The notes: generated by a model not told the origin, from the sequence alone. A stretch of 64,000 nt of DNA from Callorhinus ursinus (GCF_003265705.1 NW_020312828.1:59378207-59442206), one strand, 5' to 3'. Numbered from the stretch's first letter, positions 9,801 through 23,705 are shown. Numbers and translations: made by a program.

Positions 9801-12800
9801 CATTTCTATGACCACCCTTTGTGAAAGCCGAGACATCGTCTGAATAAAAGTGTTCATGATATTGACACTCTGGCTCGGTTGTTGAGATATGTTCACTTAG
9901 AAATATTCTCAAGGCTCTCCAGGCAGGGAAGGAATCGTGGGAGTCCTGTGTCACAAAGCTTAGGGAGAAACCTATGTGACAACCACAATTCCCCTCAGGT
10001 GGACTGACCATAAGCACCTAAACACAACGGCTGGATATAAAAATTAAATGTAGTAATAACCGATTTGAAAACTGAAGAAAATAAATGTTCATTTTTTTCT
10101 GATAAGGTTAACTATTTTATCTTTAGAGGAAGACTGAAATAAAAAGTAATGTCTTTTGCCACCCCTCCTCATAAATTCTGTTTCGAGTCCTAGACACAAC
10201 AATGACAGAATTCATGTAAATACGCCTAACCTGAAAGGTCAGCTTTTGGTACCTCATGGAGGGGTGCAAGAGAGTCTGGCCAGCTACTGACCACACTCAG
10301 TGTATGAAACCAAATATCCACCTCCAGGCTGGCAAACCCGGAAACCTTCATTATAAGAACTACCCACTTTGCTAAAAAGGAGCAGGCCATTTAAAGCGTC
10401 CCACTGATTTCAAGCGCTCAATTATTCAAAACAATTTAATTTTAAGACAATTTTAAATTAAAAAAGTAATTTAATAAATTAATATTGTAAAGAAGGGACT
10501 ATTCCCCAGACTGAATATTAAATTTGTTTTCCTTATTTCAGAAGTAGCTTCCCTTAGTAGAAATGTCGTGTTGCTGATAGTTTACTCAGGACATGTTTTA
10601 GGTTTTGTTCCAAAGTTAATATTTTAATAAAATGTAAGTTAACAAATATAACATTGAAATAAATTATATCCATCTTTCTATAAATTAGTTTATAGTTTGA
10701 TTTTAAGTACCTCTCTCTCCAATTTGGTGTTTTAAATATTTAAATTGCTTGCACACGCTCAATAATTTGCCTCTTCTATGTAGTTAGCCTTGACAGCTAT
10801 TTATTATAAAAGGCAAAATAACCAAATAGATGTCCTGATATGTTTTTTGTACTTTGGAGTCAGCTAAGTCATTATTTTCAATTAACAAAACAGTGAAATC
10901 CTAGTAACAGAGCATAGAATTTCCTACTTTTAAGTAAACTTCTTGTTTTTTTTCTTCATTATATCACCATATTATATTATCCAAATCAATTTAACTATGG
11001 TGATATTATTTTCTGGTTTTGGCTTCATACAAAATGCTAGGATATTGCGTCAAGTGTTCTGTTAACCTACTTATCATTGGTGAGCCCTAGATAAAATTTA
11101 GCAGAAAAATTCAAAAATTATACTGATGGATTTACACCAGAGCTGCAATATAATTGCACACAAACTATTAAGGACCCATTTGAACTCTGATAGAGTGGCT
11201 CATTATTTGTGGTTGTCTGACGAGAGCACAATATTCTCAGCAATATTTTATATGATATAAAAGGTTAGGTTTGAAAAATTAGCATCACAAATGTCACATT
11301 TACTTCCAGCAGGAAATGTGCAACAATATGTGACAATACTGAATAAAATGTTGAAACATGTTTTCCTTTTGTTTTACTTTACTCATTTTTGTAATACAAC
11401 ACTGGTTACTGGAAAATGCCTTACAGCTTTATTCAAAACACATGTTCAAAGATTTGAATGAAAAAACTTTGACTCTCTCTGGAACATCTAACCGATATAT
11501 CATTTGTGAGCTTTAAATTTTTTCTTACTGTCAGGAACACTTTTATGTCTTTAAGATTTATTTAAACTAGTTTATTACATAATGAAGCTTGTCAGATCAT
11601 AGGAACAAAGTCAAACAAGATGTGCTATATCAAAGTATAACATTTAACATATAGATTTAAGTATACATATCAAGTACAATGCAATCAAGCAAAGTTTAAT
11701 CTGAAAATGCAAATGTTTCAGATTATTAAAGCCACATCTGTCCTTTGAAGCACAATTTAGGCTGTTTATCAAAAAGCTATGTGTAATTATTCTCTCCTAC
11801 CCTAGACTTTGTAACAACAGATTTCTTTTCTTAAGAACTTTTCAATTTCACTTTAGAGTTGGGGTTTTAAAGACTTAACCACCAAAGAATATAAGATCAC
11901 AAATGGAAAATTAAAAATCTTTACAATGTGTCCTATTATAATTGCAATGTTTTGTTGTTGGTAAATTGGGATAATATTTCAAAAGGCACTTCTCCAGGGT
12001 TTAAGAAAAATTCTAAATGCTTTTGGAAATCAATTCAATGTAGTCCTGGCTTCAAAAATGTGTGCATAAACACATTATTAAAATTTTTCAATATAAAGTT
12101 TTATAATACATTTGGCTTTCTCTGCCTTGGCCAACAGAAACCATCAAAAGCAGCAGTTTAGCTGGTAAAGAGTGACTACGAAGCCTTAGGAGAAACTAGG
12201 ACAGAGCTTTGAGTTCTAAGTCCCCGAAGTTCTCAACTCTTAAATTTATGTATGTATAAAAGAGGCTCTATTGTATTCTCTACATGCACCCACCTAACAT
12301 ATATACATGTATATATAAACTAGAAAAGATACATAAACCATCCTCAGTACTATTATTACGTTTGAACATCTGGGAATGAAATGGGTTGTTGCAACATTAT
12401 CCTAGAACAGACCTCGTTTCTGTGTAAAGCTATGATCTGTTATTGCACACTTAAGAACTGGAAATGACATAGACGCTTTGGGCGCTCATCTGCAAAATCT
12501 ACTGAAAGATGAGAGCTCATTTTATCTTAGATTATAAAGGCTCACATGTATGGTAGTCTTGTTATAAAAAAGCAGTAGTTTTTAAAATTAACTGGAGTCT
12601 CTGATCCCTACTGTAGCAAAGTTTAAAAATTAAATGTGTATCTTGAAGTTTGTGAGCTCGGCACTCAGGCGGTGGAGATCCACTGCTTGTGACTAGAGAT
12701 CATGAAGGCTCCTTCTACAGGCGTAGCTAGTTGCAATCACAGCACAAACTCTGCTTATGCAAAACCTAGAACTCAAAGATTGCCAAAACTGGAAACTCTA

Positions 12801-15800
12801 TACATCACCTCCTCAGTATTCAGGGTTTAATTTTATAAGTTATAATCTGGCTTCAGGCATCAACAGGGGACAGAGGGAAAGGGGTAGCTTACAGGAGCTT
12901 CTGCTTCACCTGTTACATTTTTAAAAAAATGTATTTACTAGTACCTCTGTGACTCCACAAGCAAAGGAAACAAACACCAGATGATTGTGCTCATGTTCTT
13001 TTGAAGAAGACCTCCGGGTCAGGAGTCAGCTTGAAAGGTTAAAGGGAACACGTAATTCTGTAATATCATAAACTCTGTCATAATCTATCCGGAAAAGAAG
13101 AAGACTGCTGACAAACGTCATAGAGAGGAGTGCTTTATTTCCTTTTCTCTAAACGACTGCGAGATTGAGGATTTTTTCTGAAACCTGAATGTGAAGTCTT
13201 CAAACTCATGAAGGGCTGCTAATGATACACAATCGAGTTTCAACATAAGAAACAGTTAGTATGCTGAAGAGCTTAAGTCATAAAACCCTGTTAGATACTG
13301 GCGATGGTCTAGAGCTGCTGCAGGTAACATGCGGTCGGGGAGACATCCTAAAGAGAGGTGGCCGCCGCCTGAGTTAACCTACATTTCAGTAGTGACTGCT
13401 CTTTTTACTTCCCTTCCATTTTACAAATGCCCAGAGGCATTTCTGCTGTGGAACATCTTGCAAATTCTAAAAATAAAGTAATAAAGTTTGATTCCTCAAC
13501 TTTCACAATATTTTGACAGATTCTTCCAACTTTAATTTCCTTTTTGTAATGGTAGTATGATTTGCATTATGTTACATTGCTTGATTTTACCATAAAAAAG
13601 TTCATCTCTAGAGAACTGCTCTGAAATTACGCACCACTTTAAGAGACCTCCCCTCAGAAATGAATAAAAATAAATCTCTCATTGTAATCTTACAGCATCG
13701 TGGTTAGCGGGATCTCACTGTAGACCTGTATTTGAAGCCAGGTTTGAATTTTCTTAAAGAAATTTTGAACGACAGTCCCATAACAGGTTCTTATTTCCCC
13801 CCCAAAATCATTTACATAAAGGAAAGGACCAGAACTGATTTATTTAAAATTTGGAGAAGTTACAAAACCAAAAAAATCACATTCAGTGTTGCTGGATTCC
13901 CTCACACAGAGAGATAGTGTCCTTTTTTGGTCGGGGGGGAAGGGGTGAGAGTCTTTAAAAAAGCAGCTCTGGCACATGGAAGGCAAAGTGGCAAGCACAA
14001 TTATGGTGAAACGTGCTCTGCGACAAAATCTGCTCCCGAAACACTGCCTTGCTAGGAAATCAGCAGAGCAGGGGTACTACTGGAGAAACCTCTTGAAAGG
14101 AAGGAATTTGGCCTTTTATGAAACAAAAACAAAAACACACACAAAAAACAATATTCCTAATGTGCCTTTTATCCACAAATAAAGCGCATTTATTCTGAAC
14201 GTTTTTGTGATGTGAATTGACAGATGTGTATCCGTCAAGACAGACAGTAAGAGACACTGAAGCAGGAGTGGAGAGGGCCAGGCTAGAAGCAGAGTGTTGA
14301 AAATGATGTTAACAGACCCGAAAGGGAGAGAGAAGGGAATGTGATACTGGCAGGCTATAAAATGTCACTCAGGAAAATAAGACCGATGTTCAACAGGATA
14401 AGAAAGCAGCCTGGAACATCAAATTTCTTATCATTATTCTTCCCTCACTAGGTACATAAGCCCATGCTTCCATCACCCCTACACCTTCTCTGCTACCTAA
14501 GCAAGAAGTGTAATCACTTTTCTTCCCCAGGCTCATCATCACTGAACTTATTCCTCTGATCGAAGGGAGATCTCTGCCACCGTGGTGCAACAGACATCGG
14601 AGCCAAGCACAGCCCCACTGTACAACGTGAATGAGCACTACTGAGCCATCCTCCTCCATGGCCGACACCTACTAGAGCTTTCTTGCCTATAAAAATTCCC
14701 CACGAGGATGCCATGACTACTGGCTAGAGCACGCTTCACCGATGAGAAGTGACAAACTAGAGCACTACTTTTGCTGCTGAATTTTAATTTCCAAAATACA
14801 AATGCCGCAGTAATTTATGTAACTGTAACTCATCAAAGGCCATACATATTTTTTTCAATTCATGTTTTTAAATAGTCAACTTTCAATTATCTTCAAAGGA
14901 TCAGATGCCCTGCAGTTTATTTCTGACAAATCATCCGTTTTATTGTTTCTGACGTTGTTACCAACTCTGCTTAATTAAACGTTTATTTACATAAAGGGGA
15001 TATTTCCTTAATCTAACCCAGGATTTTAGGAGGGAGAAATGCTTCAGGAATAAAAACAATTTCCCTTGCACATATGAACAAGCAAATAGTACTTCTGCAT
15101 GAATGCTGACTTCCAGAATGAAGTAGAAGTGGTGATAAAATTGACTGGAAGGACGGTATAGAAAAAGTAGGCAGTGTTTCCAGCCTTTCATGAGACACGT
15201 ATCAACCGTGTGGTTACTGTGTCTGAGTTCTGGGGAATTTTCAGATTAGAGATGCTCTCCAAGATAAAACACCCCTGCCAAAGCTAAATAGAAAGGCTTT
15301 TGAAAAGTTTCATCCAACTAAACAGCACAAGAAAATGGAAGAGTGGAACAGAGTAGCTATCTTGCTAGCCCATCATTTTGAAAAGCAGTGGAGTGCATGT
15401 ATACAGATTTGAAAAAGGGATATACATAGTCCATTACTTGTTTGCTTCAAAGTCATCAGACTTTAGTTAACATACACACACACGTGCGCACACGCTGAAC
15501 CAAACAAGACTCCCAATTGACAAGATGAAACAGTGAGAAGTGGCTCAAGATTCTTATTCACAGTTGCATAACAAGCTCCTTGATCTGCAATATGCTTGGC
15601 AGCAACAGCAAGAACAGATATTGTGCAAGTTACAAATTAACTAGAACGTCATTAACCAGTGCTAAGAAGACAGGGCCTGGTGTTGTCTCAGTAAATTGGC
15701 TTCTTGAGGAAAAATTTTTTCCTAGCTATGCCTTTGCCCATAATGCCCCAATGAATATAGCCACAATCACATTATCACTTCTCTTCTAAAGAATATCAAT

Positions 15801-17958
15801 CGGTTATACTCAGGGTTTAAAAAAAAAAAAAAAATCAACCACTACACCACATCAATGCTACCCACTGGCTAGAGACCTAGTTCAGTTCCTTTGAAAGCTT
15901 CTGGAAAAATAAATTTCTCAATTGATTTCATAAAAGGCTATTACTGAAACCAGACTGAGGATTTCCATGTCTAGCCTTGTATGTACTCTGGTCACTGATA
16001 ACGTGACTATCTCCTCTACGATCAGGAGACAAGGACAGGGTTTTAAAGGATGATACCTCTTTATTCTTTGCTTTCCTAGCCACAAGGAATACTAACTTCA
16101 AGAACTTCTTAAGGACTTCTCACTTATGCATTCTCCTTTTTCTTTTTCTAGTAGCATTATTAGGGTTTCCACTTAGTGTAAAATGTTTTATGGGTCACCC
16201 ATTGTATTAATCACACTTGCTTCAACGTCCTCTCCAGTATTTGACAAAGATGTTGAAATGAGAAATAACACCATGCAACAATTAAAGGAATCCTATTCAA
16301 GATCTGATTGCTAGCCAAATTTGAAAATAGGAATTGTTTACTTACTTTTGTATTGCATTTAAACATTTTAATGCATGTTTTTACATATTAAGAATATAAC
16401 TATACATGTTGGCATACAATTTCATAAAAGATGGTTGTTTAACTATAGCCTTATCTATGAATGTTACATGTCTACTACAGACAGAATAACAAGTACTTGA
16501 GTGTTATTATAATCAGATACTTGTTTAGTTTGTTAAAAAATAAGAGCTTTATTTTGTCTGGTTAATGTAATTTTACCAAAGACCAGTCATTTAAAATATT
16601 TTGACATTAGCCATTGAAATGGAAGACGCTTTTTATTAATTATAATGACAGCAGTACATATTATTAAGACACAAAAGGTAAACAAATGTAACCAACTGGG
16701 TAATAGGCAGCTACCAAATTAAAGTTAATAGCTAACACATCTATGGCTCATATTCTCTAGCTGAAGATGAGAAAATGCCTTAGGTTTTATTAATCTGCGT
16801 TCTGGGGAGGTTCCTTTCATTTTGTATTTTACATGATTTCACAGATATTAAAGATTTCATTAGATGAAGCTGATCTTCAGCCAGTTTCTAACTTTTCAGA
16901 ATTTATTTCTGGACATAGAGTCTTTGCTTTAAATATGGGCAGCAGTTGTCTCTATAACATACCACTCTGCTCCCATGATCAACACAAATAATCCCATAAA
17001 GATGTGGCTGAATGCGCCAAGGCCAGAAAGCACTACCGTTACTTGTCTGCAGAGCACCGTGCAACTTCCCTGGAAGTCAGGTCAATCAAATGTTTCAATA
17101 CCTATCTGTCTAATCCTCAGAGCTCTGGGGCATGCACTATACATGATTTCCCTCTTAGTTACTGTGGATCCTTCCTTCCATGCCTCTTCAGATATTTAGA
17201 AGGGCGAGGAGAAAAAGCAAAGCATCCTTAATTAGAGCATTCAAAATGATACCTGACCTTTCACTTGTGTTGACCAAATGGTTTATGCTTTTTTCAATCA
17301 CTGCCATCTATCATCCTTAATTAGCATCCACCCAATAAAACAGCTCACTTCTGAAGTATATTAATTACTGTTTTACGACTTTGGTTCCTATTATCTTAGC
17401 TGTACAGCGACAACTATAAAAAGCGTGGCATTTCCCTGCACAAAGGGGCAATATATGTTATGTGTGATTCATGTAAGTTACATTAATATTTAGAAGAGCG
17501 GTCTGGAATAAGCTGTGTGATCTAACTTCATGCCCTAAGGAGTTGTTTCAATTTTCAGCCCTAGAAATAAGTCTTTCTGGTAGACACAAGGGAGCAAAAC
17601 TTTCTGCTCTGGGAATTTCAAAATCATTCAAGTTATGAGTGGCAAATCCAAACAATAAAGGATGATGCTAGGTTTAGAAGAAATATTCTGTTCTATAAAT
17701 TTGGTAACCATGGTATGCAGGGGAAATTCCCTTTTGTGTATTTGTGTATAATACAGAGAATTGAGAGTCATTTCACTGTTCGTTTCTAAGTAAATGACTT
17801 AATTATTTTCATGATTTGGCTGTGTGGAGTCCTGTAAATAACAGAATTTTCTGTAATATTTACTGAAGATTATTCACCAAGGATTGTTATGAATTTAATA
17901 TTACAAGATGTTACTAAAAAATCATAAAACATTCTGGTAGCCTTAGGGAAATGAATAT
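9801..17958. other. Long unassigned stretch, mostly repeat-free to my eye
   Basis: About 8 kb without a recognisable SINE, L1 or convincing gene. 10.4-12.6 kb is very AT-rich. 13.0-13.4 kb and 14.4-14.8 kb are richer in GC and CpG than their surroundings (for example GGTGGCCGCCGCCTGAG at about 13358) and might be single-copy regulatory or exonic sequence; I cannot prove either. A mixed alternating purine/pyrimidine patch (ACACACACGTGCGCACACG) lies at about 15475-15495. Frames of up to 92 codons here overlap in antisense and show no domains. Confidence 0.5.
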
Positions 17959-18043
17959 AAAAAGAAAGGAAGAAAGAGAGAGAAAGAGAGAGAAAGAAAG
18001 AGAGAAAGAGAAAAGAAAAAAGAAAAGAGAAAAGAAGGAAGAA
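17959..18043 (+). repeat. 85-nt pure polypurine tract
   Basis: Every base from 17959 to 18043 is A or G, in GAAAGA/GAGAAA-type units, before the first pyrimidine at 18044. Mirror-like purine tracts of this type can form intramolecular triplex structures and are length-variable. No SINE head adjoins it, so it is not simply a SINE tail. Confidence 0.9.
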
Positions 18044-19108
18044 TCAGAAAATTTTAAATTACTAAAACTTCTCAGAATTCACAAAATCTATGAAAGGAAG
18101 AAATTCTCTTAGAGCCTATGGTTTATTTCCATCACTATACAATCATAATGATAGAAAGAACCTCAGGCCTGTTTCGTGCCTTTGTTTAGGACCATAAGTA
18201 AATCCACTGAGCCATGAGAACTTACTCTGGGATGGACAGATGGAAGGAAAGGATGAAGAGAGGATTTTCTAAGGAAGGAGATTCACAGCACTTTGCAAAA
18301 GCTCTTCCTAGCGAGTGATACTATAATAAAACTGGCTTGTGCACTTCTCTCACATCGCAACTTAAATCTCTCTCTTGTCCCATCATCAGTGAGCAGAGAG
18401 AACGGTTCTTTACTGTCCTCTTTGAGTAGTGAAAAGTATCTTTATTTAGGATGTTCGTTAGTGAGCAGAAGGAATACAGTGTTCAATGGCACTTTAATCA
18501 GCATCCAGATTTCACTTATCAAAATATTAAGAGATATAAAATTATTTCTGTAATTTATATAGGGAGACTCGAGGCAAATTTTCAATTTCAAGTAAAGAAA
18601 ACTTAAGTGAAATAAAATATGGGGGAGCAGAGCATTTTTAAAAACCATGCATGTGGATCTAGTACTTTATGTAAAAGACTAGAGATAGAAATTCTGTTTG
18701 CCCATAGGTTATAAATGTAGCAGACCATAATGGTGCAGGCTTCTCTGGTCACTAAGAAAAAAAAAAAAAAATAATGGCTCTCCAGATTCAAAAGGATATT
18801 AAATTTAAGTGTAGAACGAACTCGCTTTCTTCCTGAACTAAAATATGGAAAGCTAAAGACAATGTTTTACTGCCCAACTTTTTAAACTCCAAGTGCATGA
18901 AGCAGAGGACTAAGTGAAAAATCAGGTTCATAAAAAATGCATAAATGGTATTTAAAAGAGTGCCATAACAAAAGCATTATTTTATGAACTTTTCTTGTCA
19001 TAAAACACAAATTTAGTCATGTACTGGTTATAAAGTCAGCATAATTTGAATAACATCTAGGCATAATGGCAAGTTATTTTAGAATTTTTTTGTTTCTGTT
19101 CATTATAA

Positions 19109-19112
<4 letters not shown>
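18044..19112. other. Unassigned sequence, no gene seen
   Basis: No recognised repeat family. Frames at 18293-18553 (+), 18442-18648 (-) and 18603-18791 (-) overlap one another and contain homopolymer-derived Phe/Leu runs; none is supported as coding. Confidence 0.5.

Positions 19113-19152
<40 letters not shown>
19113..19152 (+). repeat. (CA)n microsatellite
   Basis: About 20 uninterrupted AC units, ending in CATACCG. The length is typical of a polymorphic locus. Confidence 0.95.
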
Positions 19153-19155
<3 letters not shown>

Positions 19156-21721
19156 CGCTTCACATTTTCTTTCCTGGTGAAACTCAGATCATTTTGCTTT
19201 TACAATTAGTTGGTATCAATTTGAAATTCTTCTTGAAAGCTATCATAACTGCATAACCTTTCCTACACTGCACACAAAACAAAAGCATAATAAAGTCCAG
19301 GAAATTTCAGAAAAGAAAGCAGTCCAGTCTTAATGACATGGTGATAGAGTGAATACGTAATTTTTTTTAAAAAGCAAATATGATTCCAAAATTCTGTTAT
19401 TCCCAGCTTACATGTAGTCACGGTCATACTTCAGCGATGCTATCTCAATGATTCTCATTTATTACCGATATTACTAACAGATAATGCACTCTGAAAATAT
19501 TCCCTGGAATACTTCCTACTGTTAATTACTATTAAAAAGTAGTCCCCTATCTCACTCTTATCTGGAAGGAATTTTTACATATACCCCTTTCCCCACATTT
19601 ACCATCTATGATATGTTCTAGTTTATAGTTTCAGGAACTTGAAGCATAGAGCTTTAACAAAAGAAAAAAAAAAGGAAAGAAGAAAATGACACAAGTTTGT
19701 AGATTTTTAATTACAAAATATGCTTGACCACAAAGGGATATATGTTCAGAAAATATGCAGAAAAAATATTTTCATTTGTTTAAGCATAAGGAAATATGCA
19801 TAAGCGGTTGAACCTGATTCATAAGCAACTACAACACAATTGTTGGCAATATTGAACTCAAACTGGAACTAGTAATTACCACAATATGATTTCAGAGAAG
19901 GAACTGTTTCCCTAGGAAACATGGCAGGCTCCCACTACTGAAGTTTGGCCAACTAATCAACCTTCTATTCAACATATAGCCTGTGGTTCCTCTTTTGCCT
20001 CAGAGCATCTATTTTTGAAGAAAATCATATTGTAACAAACAAGTAATTCTAATTAAAAATGCTAGGAAGAGCTAGGCAGAAATTTAGTTTCTGCCTAACC
20101 AGCAAACAGCAGTCCTTGGTTTATATATACTTTGAAATTCTAGGTCCTCAATATTTGCACAAAACTATGGATTTTCATAAATGTTTGAGTTTCAAAAGGA
20201 CCAACACGATGAAGCGAAAGAGAGAACCAGGAAAATATTGGGAACTGTAGCTAATACAATGATGCCCCCGATTGGCATCCAAAGTTTTAACAAGGAATAA
20301 AAAACATTATCCTCTACTTCTGAAAATGCCCTCAAAATAAAGTTCAAAAGCCACTTACTGTACTTACATGCTTACTTTTTTCCTGTAGCTTATATTGTAA
20401 ATAAAATAATTCCTTCACATGCTTGCATTTTTCAAAAACACAATTATAGCCATTATAAAAAAATCATGTCATTACATAACTTTAAATTTTGTAGTCCCTG
20501 TTATAGAAACAGTAATAAGTTGAGGTTACTTAGAACAGTTCCCTTAGTATCTGTAGCCTATCATAGCTTAAGTAAAAAAAAAAAAAAACAAAAAAACAAA
20601 ACAACATTTGAGCGGATTATGAGAGAACTGTGACACAGAAATAACCAGGATGTTATTTATCATTTCCAGACATGGTATTGGGGGGGAATAAATATGTTTA
20701 AGAAAGCATAAAACCTGGAAGATTAATAGTTATTTTATATATTATATATAACATATATATTATTTTATAATACAATAACACATATTATTATATTACAGGC
20801 TCTCATATATATATAAAAGAAAAAAGAACTAAGGAATGTAATTTCTGAGCATAAAATTAGAGATGTGCCAGCAGGTACCAATCGCTCATGGTAATCTTCA
20901 AATGGCTATGCATCATTAGCTCTGCATCATATAAAGGAGGGTTCCTTTATATCTTGCCAGGGCTCCCAGGTGTCTAAAAGTGCTACTGTATCTTCAGCTT
21001 CTAGGGGGCAGTTCTGCAAGCTTCTCTGAACTATCATCCTGCTACTGTTTCACAACCGATCAGAAGACTGAGTTCCACCACAGACAGGAATTTCTAACCT
21101 CAAATAGGTTCAGTGTTGTAGATACGGTGATGCTTCTCCAGCTTAGACCCCAAATTTTGGAATCAGGTCATATCTATTGAGTGTAAAATATCCACTGATA
21201 GCTCCTAAGGTTCAGAGTTACACACCAGTAAGTTCCAGTAGAACATGGTATCCTTAGTCTCTCTAGCTATATAGCAAATACTAAACAGGCAATAAGATCT
21301 TACTATACAGACGACTTCTTCAATGTACTTTTTTTTTCTCATTTAATACGTCCTCATGTCAATAAATATAAAGCAATCTACATTGTCCACGTCATGTGTT
21401 ATTTGCATAGTTATCCACGGTGGATTTAGCAAAGTCCATGCTCTCCCATGTTTCAGTTGCTTCTAATCTTCCTCCCTCCCTCCTTTCTTTCCTCCTCTCT
21501 CCTTTCCTTTCTCTAATGTAAACAATATGTGATGAGCATCCGTATGTTTTCTCTTTTGACTAAGTTACTAGAATTCTTGCTGTATTTCTAGCAAGGTATG
21601 CTGGTTTAAAATTCTACTATGAATTGTAGTCAAATAGACATCTGAAAAGATACAACAATTTGTATCATCAAAGTACTCCCTACCCTATACCCATGCACTC
21701 TGGTAGAAAAACAGAATTCCA
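19153..21721. other. Unassigned AT-rich sequence with low-complexity patches
   Basis: No gene seen. An A-rich run lies at about 20574-20605, TA-rich sequence at about 20733-20818, and a pyrimidine-rich tract (CTTCCTCCCTCCCTCC type) at about 21469-21514. Confidence 0.6.
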
Positions 21722-21907
21722 GGGGCGCCTGGGTGGCTCAGGTAGTTAAGTGTCTGCCTCAGGCTCAGGTCATAATCTCAGGGTCCTGGGATTAAGCCCC
21801 ACATTAGGCTCTGCTCAGCAGAGAGCCTGCTTCTCCCTCTCCCCCACCCCCGCTCGTGCTCTCTCTCGTAACCTCTGTCTCAAATAAAATCTTAAAAAAA
21901 AAAAAAG
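21722..21907 (+). mobile_element. SINEC carnivore SINE with 10-bp TSD
   Basis: The head GGGGCGCCTGGGTGGCTCAG is intact at 21722. The body has GGCTCAGGTCATAATCTCAG and GGGTCCTGGGATTAAGCCCC, a CT-rich stretch and an AAATAAAATCTTA13 tail. CAGAATTCCA is repeated at 21712-21721 and 21908-21917. Confidence 0.95.
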
Positions 21908-22214
21908 CAGAATTCCATTTTTATTCAAATGTATATTCTTTTTATCAATAATGAGGCTAAAACTCACTTAATATTCTTATTGGTCAGTTGTATTTCTTCT
22001 TTTCCTGAATTTGACTCAGTCTTAGTGCCATATACCCACTGCTGAGGAAAAATGTTTTAAATGCATTGTAACTTGAATCATAAAGACTGAAAATATTAGA
22101 CTAGGAATACTACATGCCTTTTTACATGGTTGGCTTTACATATCCGTGTAGGTGGAGCAGTTAGATATGCCACGTGAACACAGAGGATGCGTTACAAAAT
22201 CATTCAGCTAGCTT

Positions 22215-22310
22215 CTAAGAAACAATTTTTGAACATATACTACAGAGTGTAGAGGCACTACAAAGTACTAGTGTGTAGGGGGATGAACGAATAAAGAAGG
22301 TATAATTTCC
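22215..22310 (-). repeat. Possible L2 relic
   Basis: 'TTTTTGAACATATACTACAG...GGGGGATGAACGAATAAAGA' follows the reverse L2 terminal order only loosely. Confidence 0.35.
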
Positions 22311-22416
22311 TGACTTGGGTTTATCTTTTCAAGTTACCTAGAAAGGCATTTTTAAAAAATTAATTATGATACTTTATACAGTTAATAGATTTATTACTTA
22401 AAATAAATACCCATTC

Positions 22417-22505
22417 ATTCAACAAATACTAGTTGAACATTTACCCAAGACTAAGGGTGAATTAAATGTTGATCTTGCCCTTACATAACTTGCAGTCTAG
22501 TGTAT
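22417..22505 (-). repeat. L2 3'-end relic
   Basis: CATTCATTCAACAAATACTA, then TTGAACATTTACCCAAGACT and 'TTGCAGTCTAGTGTATGAG', match the reverse complement of the L2 terminus and the adjacent 'gagctcacagtctagtgg' part. Confidence 0.7.
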
Positions 22506-22949
22506 GAGGCTCAATAGGACAGACGGAAGTCTAATCCAGGTGAGAAAATATGGTGAGTTAAAGATTCCTGTGCATTGGAAAGGTTCTGTAGAGGGAATAG
22601 TACCTGGCCTGCAGCTGACTGATACACATGTCTGTCTGGTGAAAAAAATAAAAGAAAATCAAGAAACAAAATCTCATATTCCTTATGAAATGTTTATAAT
22701 CGAATCCTAAATATAGAGATGATTAGTATAAAAGACCCCACAAAACCTAAGACTTTTGTCAATTTCTTAAAGAATTTGATCTTTTGTAAAATTTTATACC
22801 TAAACATACCCCCTTTATATGCATTTTTCTATATTTAATGATATCACAAATCACCAACAGCTAAGATACCAATATATGTATCAATGGAATAAACAGGGTG
22901 GCAAAGAAAAGCTTCCATATTAACAAGAGGTAAACGTGACACAGATTTT

Positions 22950-23126
22950 TTTTTTTTTTAAGATTTTTATTTATTTGAGAGAGAGAGTGTGTGCGAGCAG
23001 GGGGAGGAGCAGAGGGAGAGGGAAAAGCAGACTCCTGGCTGAGCAGAGAGCCAGACCCAGGACCCTGAGATCATGACCTGAGCCTAAGGCAGACGCTTAA
23101 CCAACTGAGCCACCCAGGCGCTCCAT
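22950..23126 (-). mobile_element. SINEC carnivore SINE with 9-bp TSD
   Basis: It reads from a T12 tail and AGATTTTTATTTATTTGAGA through GAGCAGGGGGAGGAGCAGAG and GATCATGACCTGAGCC to the head CTGAGCCACCCAGGCGCTCC at about 23105-23124. ACAGATTTT flanks it at 22941-22949 and 23127-23135. Confidence 0.93.
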
Positions 23127-23499
23127 ACAGATTTTGTTTTTAATAAACAACTGGAACCAGGAAAATAAGCATTGAAAGCATGACATAATCTCTGAATATA
23201 TTTCTTAGAAAATTCACCTCCAAATATTTTACCACAGCATCGGAAGGCCCTTAGGGTAGTGCTGGATCCAGAAAGGACTAGGTAACTTTATAGCCCGGGA
23301 GAGTGATGGTTTTTCACTCCCCCATGAAGCAAAAGCTCTTAGAAACATGGAGAGAGGTGGAAGAGGGCAGAGTTCCCAGGGGCATAGTTTTATTCGTATT
23401 TATATAACTTAGATTGCATACCATTTGCTTCAATTCGCTTTATGTATATGATGTAGTTTAAAGGTGCTCAGGGATTTTCTTTTGTTCAGACTAAAGATG

Positions 23500-23705
23500 A
23501 CCTTGGAAGTCAGATAGACCATCATGAGCACCAATCCCGATTCCATTTAGTAGCATGTGATCTTAGGAAATTTACTTTTCCTCTCTGAGCTGCTTTGCCT
23601 AATCTACAGCTTTTAAGAGAAAGAGTAAATGAAATACTATACAAAACACTTAGCAGAGTGCCTGGAATAAAGGAAACACTCAATAAGTAGTAGCTATTAT
23701 TATCA
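23500..23705 (+). repeat. MIR element
   Basis: Near full-length order: 'TTGGAAGTCAGATAGACCAT' with 'CCCGATTCCAtTTAGTAGCATGTGATCTTAGGAAATTTACTTTTCCTCTCTGAGC', then 'AGAGTAAATGAAATACTATA', 'ACTTAGCAGAGTGCCTGGAA' and ACTCAATAAGTAGTAGCTAT. This is the MIR core and tail in plus orientation. Confidence 0.85.

Noticed and set aside
17004..17231. Two overlapping plus-strand frames, one reading AECAKARKHYRYLSAEHRA
   Set aside because: I considered a processed pseudogene because the peptide looks protein-like, but I could not match it to a family, and neither poly-A nor TSD is visible.
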